Below, one piece after another: positions 34,372 to 42,930 of a stretch of DNA of 64,000 nt; positions within the stretch are counted from its first letter, which is position 1; the number at the start of each line of letters is the position of its first letter. Both the position numbers and the translations under genes were made by a program. This DNA comes from Mycolicibacterium sp. CH28 (lineage in GTDB: Bacteria > Actinomycetota > Actinomycetes > Mycobacteriales > Mycobacteriaceae). The notes beneath the pieces were generated by a model that saw nothing but the letters and a program-made list of their open reading frames with translations, did not search any database and had not been told where the DNA came from. The stretch is from contig NZ_SRLQ01000017.1 in NCBI RefSeq assembly GCF_004745805.1, forward strand, positions 150,946 to 214,945, read 5' to 3'.

Positions 34372-34713
34372 GGTGATCCATTTCTGTACGATCACCGTCG
34401 ACGTGCGGGCCCGAAGCGAACGCTCCGTGGGTTCGGCGGCGGACAGCCAAACTCATCCCGGACCAGTTGAAGTCCCAACCACAGATGACGCTACACCTTT
34501 TCAGTGGCTCCGACACCGCAAGTGCCGAGTGCCTCGGCCGGCGTTCGACCACGGTGTATAGCGGACTCCGGGCGGCCCATCTGGCCAGACCCATACCCGC
34601 GGTTCCGCGGCTCACCTAGGATGGCAATCAGCCTGCGGCGGGTGCGCCGTGGATACCTCGCACGGCCCGGTGCGGGTACGGGCACCGGCAGGATGTGAGC
34701 ACAGGTATCGCCC
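34372..34713. other. Divergent intergenic region, STAS / GAF-ANTAR
   Basis: An inverted repeat GGTGATC (34372-34378) and GATCACC (34390-34396) with an 11-bp spacer abuts the STAS start codon and could be an operator or a hairpin over the ribosome-binding site. Nothing else was recognised up to the ANTAR gene. Confidence 0.4.
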
Positions 34714-35517
34714 ATGACGGATTTCGCGAAGGACGGGCCCGGCTCGCTGGAGGATCCACCGAACTCGCTGTCGGCCAGCGCCGAGGCCGTCGACCTGCGA
34801 GCCGGCATCGACGGCCTTGCCGGTCTGGTCGCCGACGGCCTGGGATTACCCGAACTGCTTTCTGCCGTTGCAGGTTTCGCTGTTCACGCAATTCCCGGTG
34901 CTGACGGGGCCGGGGTGACATTGTTGCGAATGGACAGGGCCGACAACATGGTCGAGGCCTTGGCTGCGAGCGCTCCGTTTGTCGCCGAGATTGACGACCT
35001 CCAGTACCGGACCCTCCATGAGGGGCCGTGCATCACCGCTGCGCTCGAACGACGCACCGTTCGGTCCGGGTCGTTGGGCGGGGAGAAGATGTGGCCGCGG
35101 TTCGGCCCGCGGGTGGGCCGGCTCGGCGTGCACAGCGCGTTGTCGCTGCCATTGCTACTGCCCGGTCAGGTAGTCGGAGCCATCAACGTCTACGCCTACG
35201 GCAAGGACGTTTTCGACGACTACGCCGCCGAGCTCGGCGAGCTGTTCGCCAAACCCGCCGCCGTCGCGGTGCACAATGGCCAGGTGCTCGCCCAAGCTGT
35301 GGCGCTGACCGTCCAGTTGCAGACGGCTCTGTCCACCCGGCCGGTGATCGATCAGGCGATCGGCCTGATCCGGGGGCGTAGCGGGCGCAGCGCCGAGGAA
35401 GCGTTTGCGCAACTTCGGGCCATCAGCCAGGCCGAGCACCGCAAGTTGGCAGACGTGGCCCAGCGCATGGTCGATGAAGCCGTCCGCCGCGCCCGCGCCC
35501 GCAACAACCCGGACTGA
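34714..35517 (+). CDS. GAF and ANTAR domain response protein
   Basis: A 267-residue protein with a GAF domain (about residues 38-195; DGAGVTLLRMDRADNMVEAL, then LHEGPC and SALSLPLLLPGQVVGAINVY) and an ANTAR domain (about residues 205-262; VIDQAIGLIRGRSGRSAEEAFAQL). It would sense a small molecule and bind RNA hairpins as an antiterminator. ATG at 34714 follows a spaced AGGTATC region with no strong ribosome-binding site. The next gene also ends in an ANTAR-like domain. Confidence 0.85.
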   Translation: MTDFAKDGPGSLEDPPNSLSASAEAVDLRAGIDGLAGLVADGLGLPELLSAVAGFAVHAIPGADGAGVTLLRMDRADNMVEALAASAPFVAEIDDLQYRTLHEGPCITAALERRTVRSGSLGGEKMWPRFGPRVGRLGVHSALSLPLLLPGQVVGAINVYAYGKDVFDDYAAELGELFAKPAAVAVHNGQVLAQAVALTVQLQTALSTRPVIDQAIGLIRGRSGRSAEEAFAQLRAISQAEHRKLADVAQRMVDEAVRRARARNNPD

Positions 35518-35701
35518 ATCGGGCTCTGCGTTGTCGAGTCCTCGCCGCCCTGGCCAACGAGCGTAGGTTGGTAGCCGAGGAAACACTCACCGGACGGGTC
35601 CTGACTCGCGTCCCGGCTTCCCCACCGTTAGGGCGACTTGCCCCGCTCGGCTCCAGCAGGTTTGATCCGCGCTCGGGAGCGCCGAGCGGAGCAGTATCAC
35701 A

Positions 35702-36316
35702 ATGACGATCGATGCCGGCTTGGCCCGGGATCTGCGGCTGCTCACCGCGGCACTCGACGAACCCGGCGCCGATATCGCCGTGAGTCTGCTCAGGTTGGCC
35801 GCCGACACCAAGGCGGCGGTACCGAGCTACCTCGGCCTGAGCGTGAGCGTGAGCGGCACCGATCCCCTGTTCACATTCACCGACCTCGCCGATGGTGCCA
35901 GCACGGGCACCATCGCCACGTCGCTGAGGCTGATGCTGCCGGGCGTTGGTGACGGAGCAGCCCCGTCGGTGGTGGCGCTAACCTTCTATGCCGGGTTGCC
36001 GGGAGCCTTCGTCGACCTCGCTGCCGATCTGGCCTGGCTGACCGCCCTCCCTCCGAGCGACTTTGTTCTCGACCAAAACACCACCACTCCGACCGATTCG
36101 CGCTGCGGTACACGCGTTGCGACGGCGTCAGTCGTCAACCAGGCCGTCGGCGTCCTGATTGGCCGCGGATTCTCCCCCGCGCAGGCCGATAGACAAATCG
36201 ACACCCGAGCCGCCAATGCTGGCACCGACCGCCAAACCGCCGCCACGCTGATCATCGCCATGCTCGGCGACGGCGACGTCGGACCGGACGTCGGCAACTC
36301 GGCCGGGCTCAAGTGA
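35702..36316 (+). CDS. ANTAR-like domain protein of unknown function
   Basis: A 204-residue protein. The N-terminal 130 residues are not recognised but resemble the sensing part of short mycobacterial ANTAR proteins. The C-terminus (about residues 140-190; VVNQAVGVLIGRGFSPAQAD) matches the ANTAR helix pattern with the conserved Ala and Gly. It lies 184 bp after the GAF-ANTAR gene and probably arose by divergence from a similar regulator. Confidence 0.65.
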   Translation: MTIDAGLARDLRLLTAALDEPGADIAVSLLRLAADTKAAVPSYLGLSVSVSGTDPLFTFTDLADGASTGTIATSLRLMLPGVGDGAAPSVVALTFYAGLPGAFVDLAADLAWLTALPPSDFVLDQNTTTPTDSRCGTRVATASVVNQAVGVLIGRGFSPAQADRQIDTRAANAGTDRQTAATLIIAMLGDGDVGPDVGNSAGLK

Positions 36317-36504
36317 AACTCCCGCCCCGGCAGAGCAAGTCACTAAAACACGCAGCTGACGTCGTCCGCGGAGTGGACGGCCATCCGGCAGTCCTCAGAC
36401 CGCGCCTGCAAAGCGGTGACGATCTGCCCAGGTCCGTCGGCAAGCCCGTCATAGTGACTCCAATCGTGGAGAATCGTGCAGATCGCAGCGAGTGATTCGG
36501 CGGC

Positions 36505-37407
36505 TCAGACCGACAGTGACGGCTCATCCGGTGCGGACAGGCTCAGCACTGCGCCCGCAACGGCGGGCGAATCGCGGATCTTCGCCTCGAGTGCCCGCAA
36601 ACGCACGGATAGCAGCGATTCGACGTCGTCACCGACGAGATCGACATCGCCGACGATCAACACCGAACGGGGCCCGACGACCTCCAAGCGAAGGTATGTC
36701 ACGCGCGCCACCTCGGGCATGGCTAAAAGTTCTCCGAGGGCGGCGGCCCGCACCCGGGGGTCGACCTCCTCCCCGACCAGGAACCGTCGGTTGAGGTTGA
36801 TCAAAACGACCGCGACCGCTCCGAGCAGCACTCCGATCAGGATCGATGCGATGCCATCAGGCGTCGACGACCCGGTTAGCTCACTTGCCACCAGGCCACC
36901 TGCGGCCAAAACCAGACCGACCAACGCCGCGGCGTCCTCGGCCACGACTGCGCGCAGCGCGGGGTCAGAGGTGGCAAGGACGTGCTCGATCAAATCCCGA
37001 TGCATCGACTCGGCCTCGGGCTTGGACTGCCGAATCGACTGCGCAAACGAAACCGACTCCAAGACAAACGAAACCGCGAGCACCGCATACGCGACGAAGA
37101 AGTCACCGGCCGTGGCCGGTTCCAACAGCTCCTGAACACCACGCATGATCGAGACTGCGCCGCCGGCGGAAAGTAGCCCGAGTGCTGCAATTAGCGACCA
37201 GACGTAAGCCTCTTTCCCACTACCGATGGGGTGTTTGGCATCGGGCGGACGTCGAGAACGTCGGTTGGCGGTCATGAGAAAGATCTCGTTGCCGCTGTCC
37301 GCCCATGAATGCGCCGCCTCCGCCAGCATCGAGGCCGACCCCGTGAGCACAGCTGCAACCGATTTGGCCACCGCGACAAGCACGTTCATCAAGAACGCCA
37401 CCAACAC
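36505..37407 (-). CDS. Cation diffusion facilitator (CDF) metal efflux protein
   Basis: A 300-residue CDF transporter that exports divalent cations such as Zn, Fe or Mn in exchange for protons. It has about six membrane helices. The first metal motif is HSWADSGNE (about residues 33-41), followed by HPIGSGKEAYVWSL, and the second reads AEDAAALVG, with a C-terminal cytoplasmic domain (about residues 210-290). The GTG at 37407 is the first usable start after an in-frame stop; the usual N-terminal tail is short. Specificity cannot be read. Confidence 0.85.
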   Translation of the reverse strand: MLVAFLMNVLVAVAKSVAAVLTGSASMLAEAAHSWADSGNEIFLMTANRRSRRPPDAKHPIGSGKEAYVWSLIAALGLLSAGGAVSIMRGVQELLEPATAGDFFVAYAVLAVSFVLESVSFAQSIRQSKPEAESMHRDLIEHVLATSDPALRAVVAEDAAALVGLVLAAGGLVASELTGSSTPDGIASILIGVLLGAVAVVLINLNRRFLVGEEVDPRVRAAALGELLAMPEVARVTYLRLEVVGPRSVLIVGDVDLVGDDVESLLSVRLRALEAKIRDSPAVAGAVLSLSAPDEPSLSV

Positions 37408-37923
37408 TGTCGTGGTGGTCGTCTTACTCGCGATTCCGGCTACGGGAAATAGATCGAATGATCTACGGCCAGTCGCGGGGCTACCGGCGCTCGTCGTTCA
37501 GTCCTTTGCCTCGTGTGGCGTGTTCAACGTCCGGTCCGCGCTCTGCGCTCGATACTGTGCAGGAACTCGTATTGCGTCGTGACGAGCTGATTCGCAAGCT
37601 CAAGGGCACCGCCAACGGGCGTCTGGCGCAGTGGGCGAACGGCCGTCCACAGTGGTGTCGGCGCCTTCGCTATTCTTGCCGTCCTTGGCCGTTTCAGAGG
37701 TCTGAGCCGTGGTCGCACTCCTCATTGTCCGAATGCGGACTGCCTCACCCATCGGTCCGCCTACTGCGACTGGAACCCGGGCACGGGTGTCGCCATGGCA
37801 TCCAACCCACATATTCCAGCATCCGCGTTCATGCCGCCTCCCAACAGAGTCTTTTGACCCCGGGCCGGCCCCGTGGCGGGTGGGCGCTGGCTGCCGGGGT
37901 GTACCCATGGTGCGCCAGCCCAG
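37408..37923. other. Intergenic stretch, possible frameshifted small gene
   Basis: No intact gene. On the minus strand AQTSETAKDGKNSEG (near 37650-37695) and then, in another frame, GGALELANQLVTTQYEFLHS (near 37560-37615) could be halves of one short helical, phasin-like protein broken by a frameshift. This is tentative. Confidence 0.25.
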
Positions 37924-38736
37924 CTAGTCGACCGGAACCTCGTGTGTCCAGACCCGAAAGCTCGTCAACGTGTTGGGGCCGAACGTATTGCTTAGCGCGA
38001 CGTCGGCGGCATCACGCCCGCGCGCGATCAACACTCTGCCGATGCGCGGCGTGTTGTGGCGCGCATCGAAGGTATGCCATTGCCCGCCGAGGAACACTTC
38101 AAACCAGGCGGAGAAATCCATCGGATCGTCCGTCGGCGGCACACCGACGTCGCCGAGGTAGCCCGTGCAGTAGCGCGCGGGAATGTTCATGCACCGACAG
38201 AAAGCAATGGCAAGATGCGTAAAGTCGCGGCACACACCGATTCCGTCGTTGAACGCGTCCAGCGCCGTTCGCGTCTTGAGCGCGTACTCGTAACCGAAGG
38301 TGATGTGCTGGTGAACGTAGTCGCAGATCGCCTGGACGCGGACCCAGCCCGGTGGAACCTGCCCGAAAAGTTGCCATGCCGTCTCGGACAGCCGGTCAGT
38401 CTCGCAGTAGCGGCTCCCGAGCAGGAAGACGAGCGTCTCCTCGGGCAGGTCCGGCACCGGAATCTGTTGCGCGTCAGGAGCAATGGCATCGGGCAGACCA
38501 GAGTCGCGGACGAGCGCGTCGACCGACACACGCGTGCGTCCCGTGGGCGCAACGATACGAGTGCACCAGTTGCCGAAGCTGTCTCGATACGCTGCCATCG
38601 GGACGGGCGGGTCAATCACCAGGGCGTCACGGTCGATGAGATCGGATACGCGGGTGAAGTGGACGTTGAGGTTGAATATCATCGGTGTTGGTTGCGGGCA
38701 GTCGTAAATCATTTCGAAGCCGACATGAATTCTCAC
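37924..38736 (-). CDS. Transglutaminase-like cysteine protease family protein
   Basis: A 270-residue transglutaminase-like protein. The family opening (VRIHVGFEMIYDCPQPTPMI) places the start at the GTG at 38736. The catalytic core shows Cys in GVCRDFTHLA (about residues 172-181), His in WHTFDARHN and the following Asp. In many bacteria this family accompanies Anbu, an alpha-E protein and an ATP-grasp enzyme; here only the Anbu gene precedes it, 119 bp upstream on the same strand. It is probably a protease or amide-modifying enzyme. Confidence 0.85.
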   Translation of the reverse strand: MRIHVGFEMIYDCPQPTPMIFNLNVHFTRVSDLIDRDALVIDPPVPMAAYRDSFGNWCTRIVAPTGRTRVSVDALVRDSGLPDAIAPDAQQIPVPDLPEETLVFLLGSRYCETDRLSETAWQLFGQVPPGWVRVQAICDYVHQHITFGYEYALKTRTALDAFNDGIGVCRDFTHLAIAFCRCMNIPARYCTGYLGDVGVPPTDDPMDFSAWFEVFLGGQWHTFDARHNTPRIGRVLIARGRDAADVALSNTFGPNTLTSFRVWTHEVPVD

Positions 38737-38855
38737 CGTCGGTCTCCGGTATCGGTTGCTGAGCCGGCGCACGGTCGACGGCCGTGAGTGAGGGAAAATG
38801 TTCTCATACCGCGCCTCCACAGGTCATGATGAAGGTGTCCATCGTGGTTCCGACC

Positions 38856-39584
38856 TCACCAACGCAGGTCGGGCAACTGGCGAAACACCTGACGCACGCC
38901 CTCACCCCACTCGTCGCTGAGGGTGGTGAAATACGGGTCCCCCTCGTCGAATCGCCGCCGCCGTCGTAGTTCGAGGGTGTCGCGCTCGTAGCAGATCAGG
39001 TCGATCGGCATGCCCACCGACAGGTTGCTACGCATGGTCGAATCGAAGGACACCAAAACGCATTTCGTGGCATCGGCAAGGGCAGTATCTGGGGTGATGA
39101 CGCGGTCCAGAATCGGCTTTCCGTACTTGGTCTCCCCGGTCTGAAAGAATGGCGTGTCGAGCCCGGCTTCGATGAAGTTGCCTTCGGCATAGATCCGGAA
39201 CAGGCGGACCGGCTCACCCCGGATCTGTCCGCCCACGATGAACGAGGCATTGAAGCGGATGTTGTTCTGTGCCAGGTATCCACTGTCACGCTTCTCGATA
39301 TCACGCATCGCGTCGGCGACCAACCGCACAGCGTCGAACATAGTCCGGGCGCCCAGCAGATTCGTGGTCGCGGCGCCGTCCGCGCAACGCTGCGTCAACA
39401 CGCTGATCACAGCTTGAGTTCCGGCCAGGTTTCCTGAACTCAGCAGGACGATGACGCGGTCGCCGGGCTGCTCGAATACCGTCATCTTGCAGAACTTGGC
39501 GAAATTGTCTACGCCGGCGTTCGTGCGGGAGTCGGAGGCGAAAATCATTCCCTTGTCGAGCATTACGCCGACACAGTAAGTCAT
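38856..39584 (-). CDS. Anbu, ancestral proteasome beta-like peptidase
   Basis: A 242-residue Ntn-hydrolase. The start at 39584 gives MTYCVGVMLDKGMIFASDS, so removal of Met would expose the catalytic Thr; SRTNAGVDNFAKF follows, both hallmarks of Anbu. The upstream in-frame Met (MNAQKAHR) would bury the Thr and is rejected. The C-terminal half has the IYAEGNFIEAGLDTPFFQTGE region of the family. Anbu forms self-assembling rings of uncertain role in protein or peptide turnover. Co-orientation with the transglutaminase supports the assignment. Confidence 0.87.
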   Translation of the reverse strand: MTYCVGVMLDKGMIFASDSRTNAGVDNFAKFCKMTVFEQPGDRVIVLLSSGNLAGTQAVISVLTQRCADGAATTNLLGARTMFDAVRLVADAMRDIEKRDSGYLAQNNIRFNASFIVGGQIRGEPVRLFRIYAEGNFIEAGLDTPFFQTGETKYGKPILDRVITPDTALADATKCVLVSFDSTMRSNLSVGMPIDLICYERDTLELRRRRRFDEGDPYFTTLSDEWGEGVRQVFRQLPDLRW

Positions 39585-39742
39585 CCGATGCGCCTTCTGG
39601 GCATTCAAGCCCCCGTTCGCGATACCACCCCACGCGAACTCCGAGCATACGCCTGCTCGGCGCGCACCGCAGTCGACGAGTTGGCGCTTGTACGATGCAC
39701 TTCAATCTCCCAAGCGAATTTCCCGAGCGCATAGAGAACCGA

Positions 39743-40507
39743 GTGTCCGAGCCAACCGTTCAGTTCCGCCGGCTCGCCGAGCAGGTCGCCGACCAGCTGC
39801 GGCGGCGCATCCTGCTGGGTGAACTCGCCGACGGCAGCATCCTGCCCAAAGAGGACGAGCTCCTTCTCGAATTCCCGGTAAGCAAGCCCTCATTGCGCGA
39901 AGCCATGCGGATCTTGGAGGCAGAGGGTCTGTTGCGGGTGCGGCGCGGCAAGCTCGGTGGCGCGGTGGTGCGCCGGCCCGACGCCGCCAACGTCGCCTAC
40001 ACGATCGGCCTCGTGCTCGGGTCCCAGGACGTGAGCCTGTCCGACGTCGGCGGTGCACTTCGCCAGGTCGAGCCGGCGTGTGCGGCGCTGTGCGCGCAGC
40101 GCGCCGACCGCGACAGCACGGTCGTTCCGGTGTTGCGTCAACTGCATGCCGAGGCCGTGGACGCCGCCGACGACCTGGCGCGAGCCATCTCGGCCAGCCG
40201 GCGCTACCACGAAGCGCTGGTCGCGCTCTGCGGAAACCAGACGATGATCATCCTGGCCGGAGCCCTCGAGACACTGTGGTCGGCGCATGAGCAGGGGTGG
40301 TCGACGCGGGTGGGCGACCCCGGCGTGGTCCCGTTCGAGGAACGCCTGGCCGTCCTCGAAGAGCATCGACAGGTCATCGACGCCATCGAAGCGGGCGACG
40401 CCCGGCGCGCCCACGATCTGGCCGCCGCCCACCTGATCACCGCGCAGCACTACCCGGGGTCGGACGGCGTCGTCGACCCCGCGATGGTGCGTAACCGGGA
40501 CCATTGA
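39743..40507 (+). CDS. GntR/FadR-family transcriptional regulator
   Basis: A 254-residue FadR-type regulator. The winged helix (about residues 5-75) includes LAEQVADQLRRRILLGEL, LPKEDELLLEF and the recognition region SKPSLREAMRILEAEGLL. The all-helical FCD domain follows (about residues 90-235). GTG at 39743 gives the standard N-terminus; an ATG at 39695 is possible. It precedes the FadD/aldolase/amidohydrolase genes in the same direction by 30 bp and is their likely regulator. Confidence 0.87.
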   Translation: MSEPTVQFRRLAEQVADQLRRRILLGELADGSILPKEDELLLEFPVSKPSLREAMRILEAEGLLRVRRGKLGGAVVRRPDAANVAYTIGLVLGSQDVSLSDVGGALRQVEPACAALCAQRADRDSTVVPVLRQLHAEAVDAADDLARAISASRRYHEALVALCGNQTMIILAGALETLWSAHEQGWSTRVGDPGVVPFEERLAVLEEHRQVIDAIEAGDARRAHDLAAAHLITAQHYPGSDGVVDPAMVRNRDH

Positions 40508-40537
40508 CGCGCCGCGTTATTTTCATATGATTTGGTG

Positions 40538-42148
40538 ATGGCTGTCGACGCCGCCACCACCAACGCCGAGGCGGCGCTCTACCGCGCCGCGGGCTGGTGG
40601 TCGGACACCACGCTGTCCGATTGTGTGCGCCGAAATGCCACATCGACCCCGGACAAGCCGGCCTACGCCGACGTCACCCTCGACGCGACGGATCGCGTGC
40701 TGACCTGGTCGGAGTTTGACGATGCCGCCACCAACCTCGGCGTGCAGCTCCAGCACCGGGGTGTGTCGCCCGGCGATCACGTGGCGGTATGGCACGGCGA
40801 CAGCTCGCCAATCCACGTCCTGCTGGTCGCGATCGAGCGCTGCGGTGCGGTGGCCGTAGGGCTCGGAGCCCGCGCAGGGGTCCGCGAGGCAGCCCAAATC
40901 CTGCGCAGCGCCGGGCCGTCGCTCCTGGTCAGCGACGCCGACCGGCGACAGCAGGCCACCGAGGCTGCCGGCGACGCCGATCCGGCTCTGCGCACAGCGG
41001 TCCTCGATGACGTATCCGACGATCTCGTCATCGACACCACTCACCAACCCGGTGTCGCGCAGGGGCTGACCCGCATCGGGCCCGATGAGCCGTTCCTGAT
41101 CAACTCGACATCCGGCACCACCGGCTTGCCCAAATGCGTTGTGCATAACCAGAATCGCTGGTACTACTTCCACCAGAAGGCCGTCGCCAACGGAGAACTC
41201 ACCGCCGAGGACGTCATCCTCCCGGTCATCCCGACCCCGTTCGGCTTCGGGATCTGGACTTCCCACACCACACCCATCAACCTCGGGGCGACGACGGTGC
41301 GTATCGCCCGCTTCGACTCCGCGGCGACGTGTGCGGCCATCGAGCGCCACCGCGTCACCGTGCTGTGCTGTGTCAGCACCCAACTGATGATGATCGTGGC
41401 CAACCCGGCCTCCCGGGACTACGACCTGAGCAGCCTGCGGGTGGTGTTCACCGGCGGTGAGCCGCTGCCCTACACGCAGGCCGCGCAGTTCGAAGAGCTG
41501 ACCGGGGCCACGATCCTGCAGTTCTACGGCTCCAACGAGACCGGCATGCTCAGTGCCACCACCACCGCCGACTCCCTGCACCATCGGCTGCGGACCGCGG
41601 GGCGCATCGTCCCCGAGATGCGGGTACGGCTGTTCAACGGCGACGAGGATGTGACGGATACCGGTCGCGGACAACCGGTTTGCCGCGGTCCGGCGACCAG
41701 CTTGGGATATCTGAGCGGCACCGATCACGACAAGCTGTACACACCGGACGGCTGGATGCGGATGGGTGACATCTGCGAGCTGGACTCCGACGGCTACCTG
41801 AGGCTCACCGGCCGCACGTCGGACTTCATCCTGCGCGGCGGCAAGAACATCAGCGCCGTGGAGGTCGAGGAGATGGTGGCCACTCATCCGGCGGTCGCGG
41901 TGGCCGCCGCCGTCGCGATGCCCGACCATGTCTTCGGGGAGCGGGTCTGCGTGTTCGCCGAACTCAGAAATACCGGCGATACCCTCGATCTGCCTGCGCT
42001 TGCCAAACACCTTCTGGCACAGGGAATGTCGAAAGAACTGCTCCCGGAACGACTTGAGGTTCTCGATGAGCTGCCCCGCTCCTCCGGCGGCAAGATCGCC
42101 AAAGGCCAACTTCGCGAACATATTCGATCGATACTGGAGCGGACATGA
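40538..42148 (+). CDS. AMP-dependent acyl-CoA synthetase/ligase (FadD-like)
   Basis: A 536-residue adenylate-forming ligase that activates a carboxylic acid with ATP and CoA. It shows the P-loop STSGTTGLPK (about residues 189-198), YGSNETG (about residues 329-335), the hinge GRTSDFILRGGKN and the catalytic Lys in SSGGKIAKG near the C-terminus. ATG at 40538 is chosen over nearby GTG/TTG. A small TCATATGA palindrome (40523-40530) lies just upstream. The stop overlaps the aldolase start (ATGA). The substrate may be an aromatic or cyclic acid. Confidence 0.88.
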   Translation: MAVDAATTNAEAALYRAAGWWSDTTLSDCVRRNATSTPDKPAYADVTLDATDRVLTWSEFDDAATNLGVQLQHRGVSPGDHVAVWHGDSSPIHVLLVAIERCGAVAVGLGARAGVREAAQILRSAGPSLLVSDADRRQQATEAAGDADPALRTAVLDDVSDDLVIDTTHQPGVAQGLTRIGPDEPFLINSTSGTTGLPKCVVHNQNRWYYFHQKAVANGELTAEDVILPVIPTPFGFGIWTSHTTPINLGATTVRIARFDSAATCAAIERHRVTVLCCVSTQLMMIVANPASRDYDLSSLRVVFTGGEPLPYTQAAQFEELTGATILQFYGSNETGMLSATTTADSLHHRLRTAGRIVPEMRVRLFNGDEDVTDTGRGQPVCRGPATSLGYLSGTDHDKLYTPDGWMRMGDICELDSDGYLRLTGRTSDFILRGGKNISAVEVEEMVATHPAVAVAAAVAMPDHVFGERVCVFAELRNTGDTLDLPALAKHLLAQGMSKELLPERLEVLDELPRSSGGKIAKGQLREHIRSILERT

Positions 42149-42918
42149 GCACACCCGCAGCGCGCCGAGGCGGTCTGGATGTGTGGGCGCCGTCGGCGGT
42201 GCCGCCGATCGGGATCGATCTCACCGACGAGCAGAAGATGGCGGTGGCCTTCCGCCATCTCGCCTCGATCGGGTTCGCCGAGAACATGGCCGGGCACATC
42301 ACCTGGCAACCCGACGGGCAGAGCCGGATGTACGTCAACCCGTGGGGACTGTGGTGGCAGGAGCTGACCGCATCCGACATCTGCGTCGTCGACCAGGACG
42401 GACACGTGGTCGCAGGCCGCTGGGATGTCACACCGGCCATCCACATCCACACCGAGATTCACCGACAACGCCCCGACGCCCGGGTGGTGATCCACAACCA
42501 CCCCTACTACGTCAGTCTCATCGCGGCCCTCGGGATGTTGCCCGAGCTGGTGCACCAGACTGGATCCCTGTTCCTCGACGACATGTATCTGGTGGAAACC
42601 TATGACGGCGAGATCGACGCTCCCTGGCGCGCCGCGGAGCTCGCCGGCCAAATCGGCTCGGCCAATCTGGTGATCCTTGCCAACCACGGCGTCATCGCCA
42701 CCGGCAACGATCTGGCCGCAGCGGTCTATCGGGCGGTGTCGATCGAGCGGGTGTGTCGGCTGGCGTACGACGTGCTGCTTACCGGGCGGACCCCGTCGCA
42801 GATGAACCGCGCGGACATGATCGGCATGCGGGCCTCACTGATCGAGCGCGCCGCCGACGTGTACTGGGCCGGCGCGGCACGGATGACCATCAAGGCCGAC
42901 CGCAGCGTACTCGACTGA
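42145..42918 (+). CDS. Class II aldolase/adducin family protein
   Basis: A 257-residue metal-dependent aldolase-fold protein. The zinc ligands are in HIHTEIH (about residues 101-107) and HNHPYY (about residues 117-122), and a later His is in LANHGVIA (about residues 174-181). Members cleave sugar phosphates or decarboxylate or isomerise small acids. It overlaps FadD by 4 bp and precedes the amidohydrolase by 12 bp, so all three act in one pathway. Its reaction is not assignable from sequence. Confidence 0.86.
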   Translation: MSTPAARRGGLDVWAPSAVPPIGIDLTDEQKMAVAFRHLASIGFAENMAGHITWQPDGQSRMYVNPWGLWWQELTASDICVVDQDGHVVAGRWDVTPAIHIHTEIHRQRPDARVVIHNHPYYVSLIAALGMLPELVHQTGSLFLDDMYLVETYDGEIDAPWRAAELAGQIGSANLVILANHGVIATGNDLAAAVYRAVSIERVCRLAYDVLLTGRTPSQMNRADMIGMRASLIERAADVYWAGAARMTIKADRSVLD

Positions 42919-42930
42919 AGGAGTGTGACG

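Noticed and set aside
37458..38222. A 254-codon plus-strand open frame
   Set aside because: It overlaps the transglutaminase gene on the opposite strand and is low-complexity Arg/Ser-rich.
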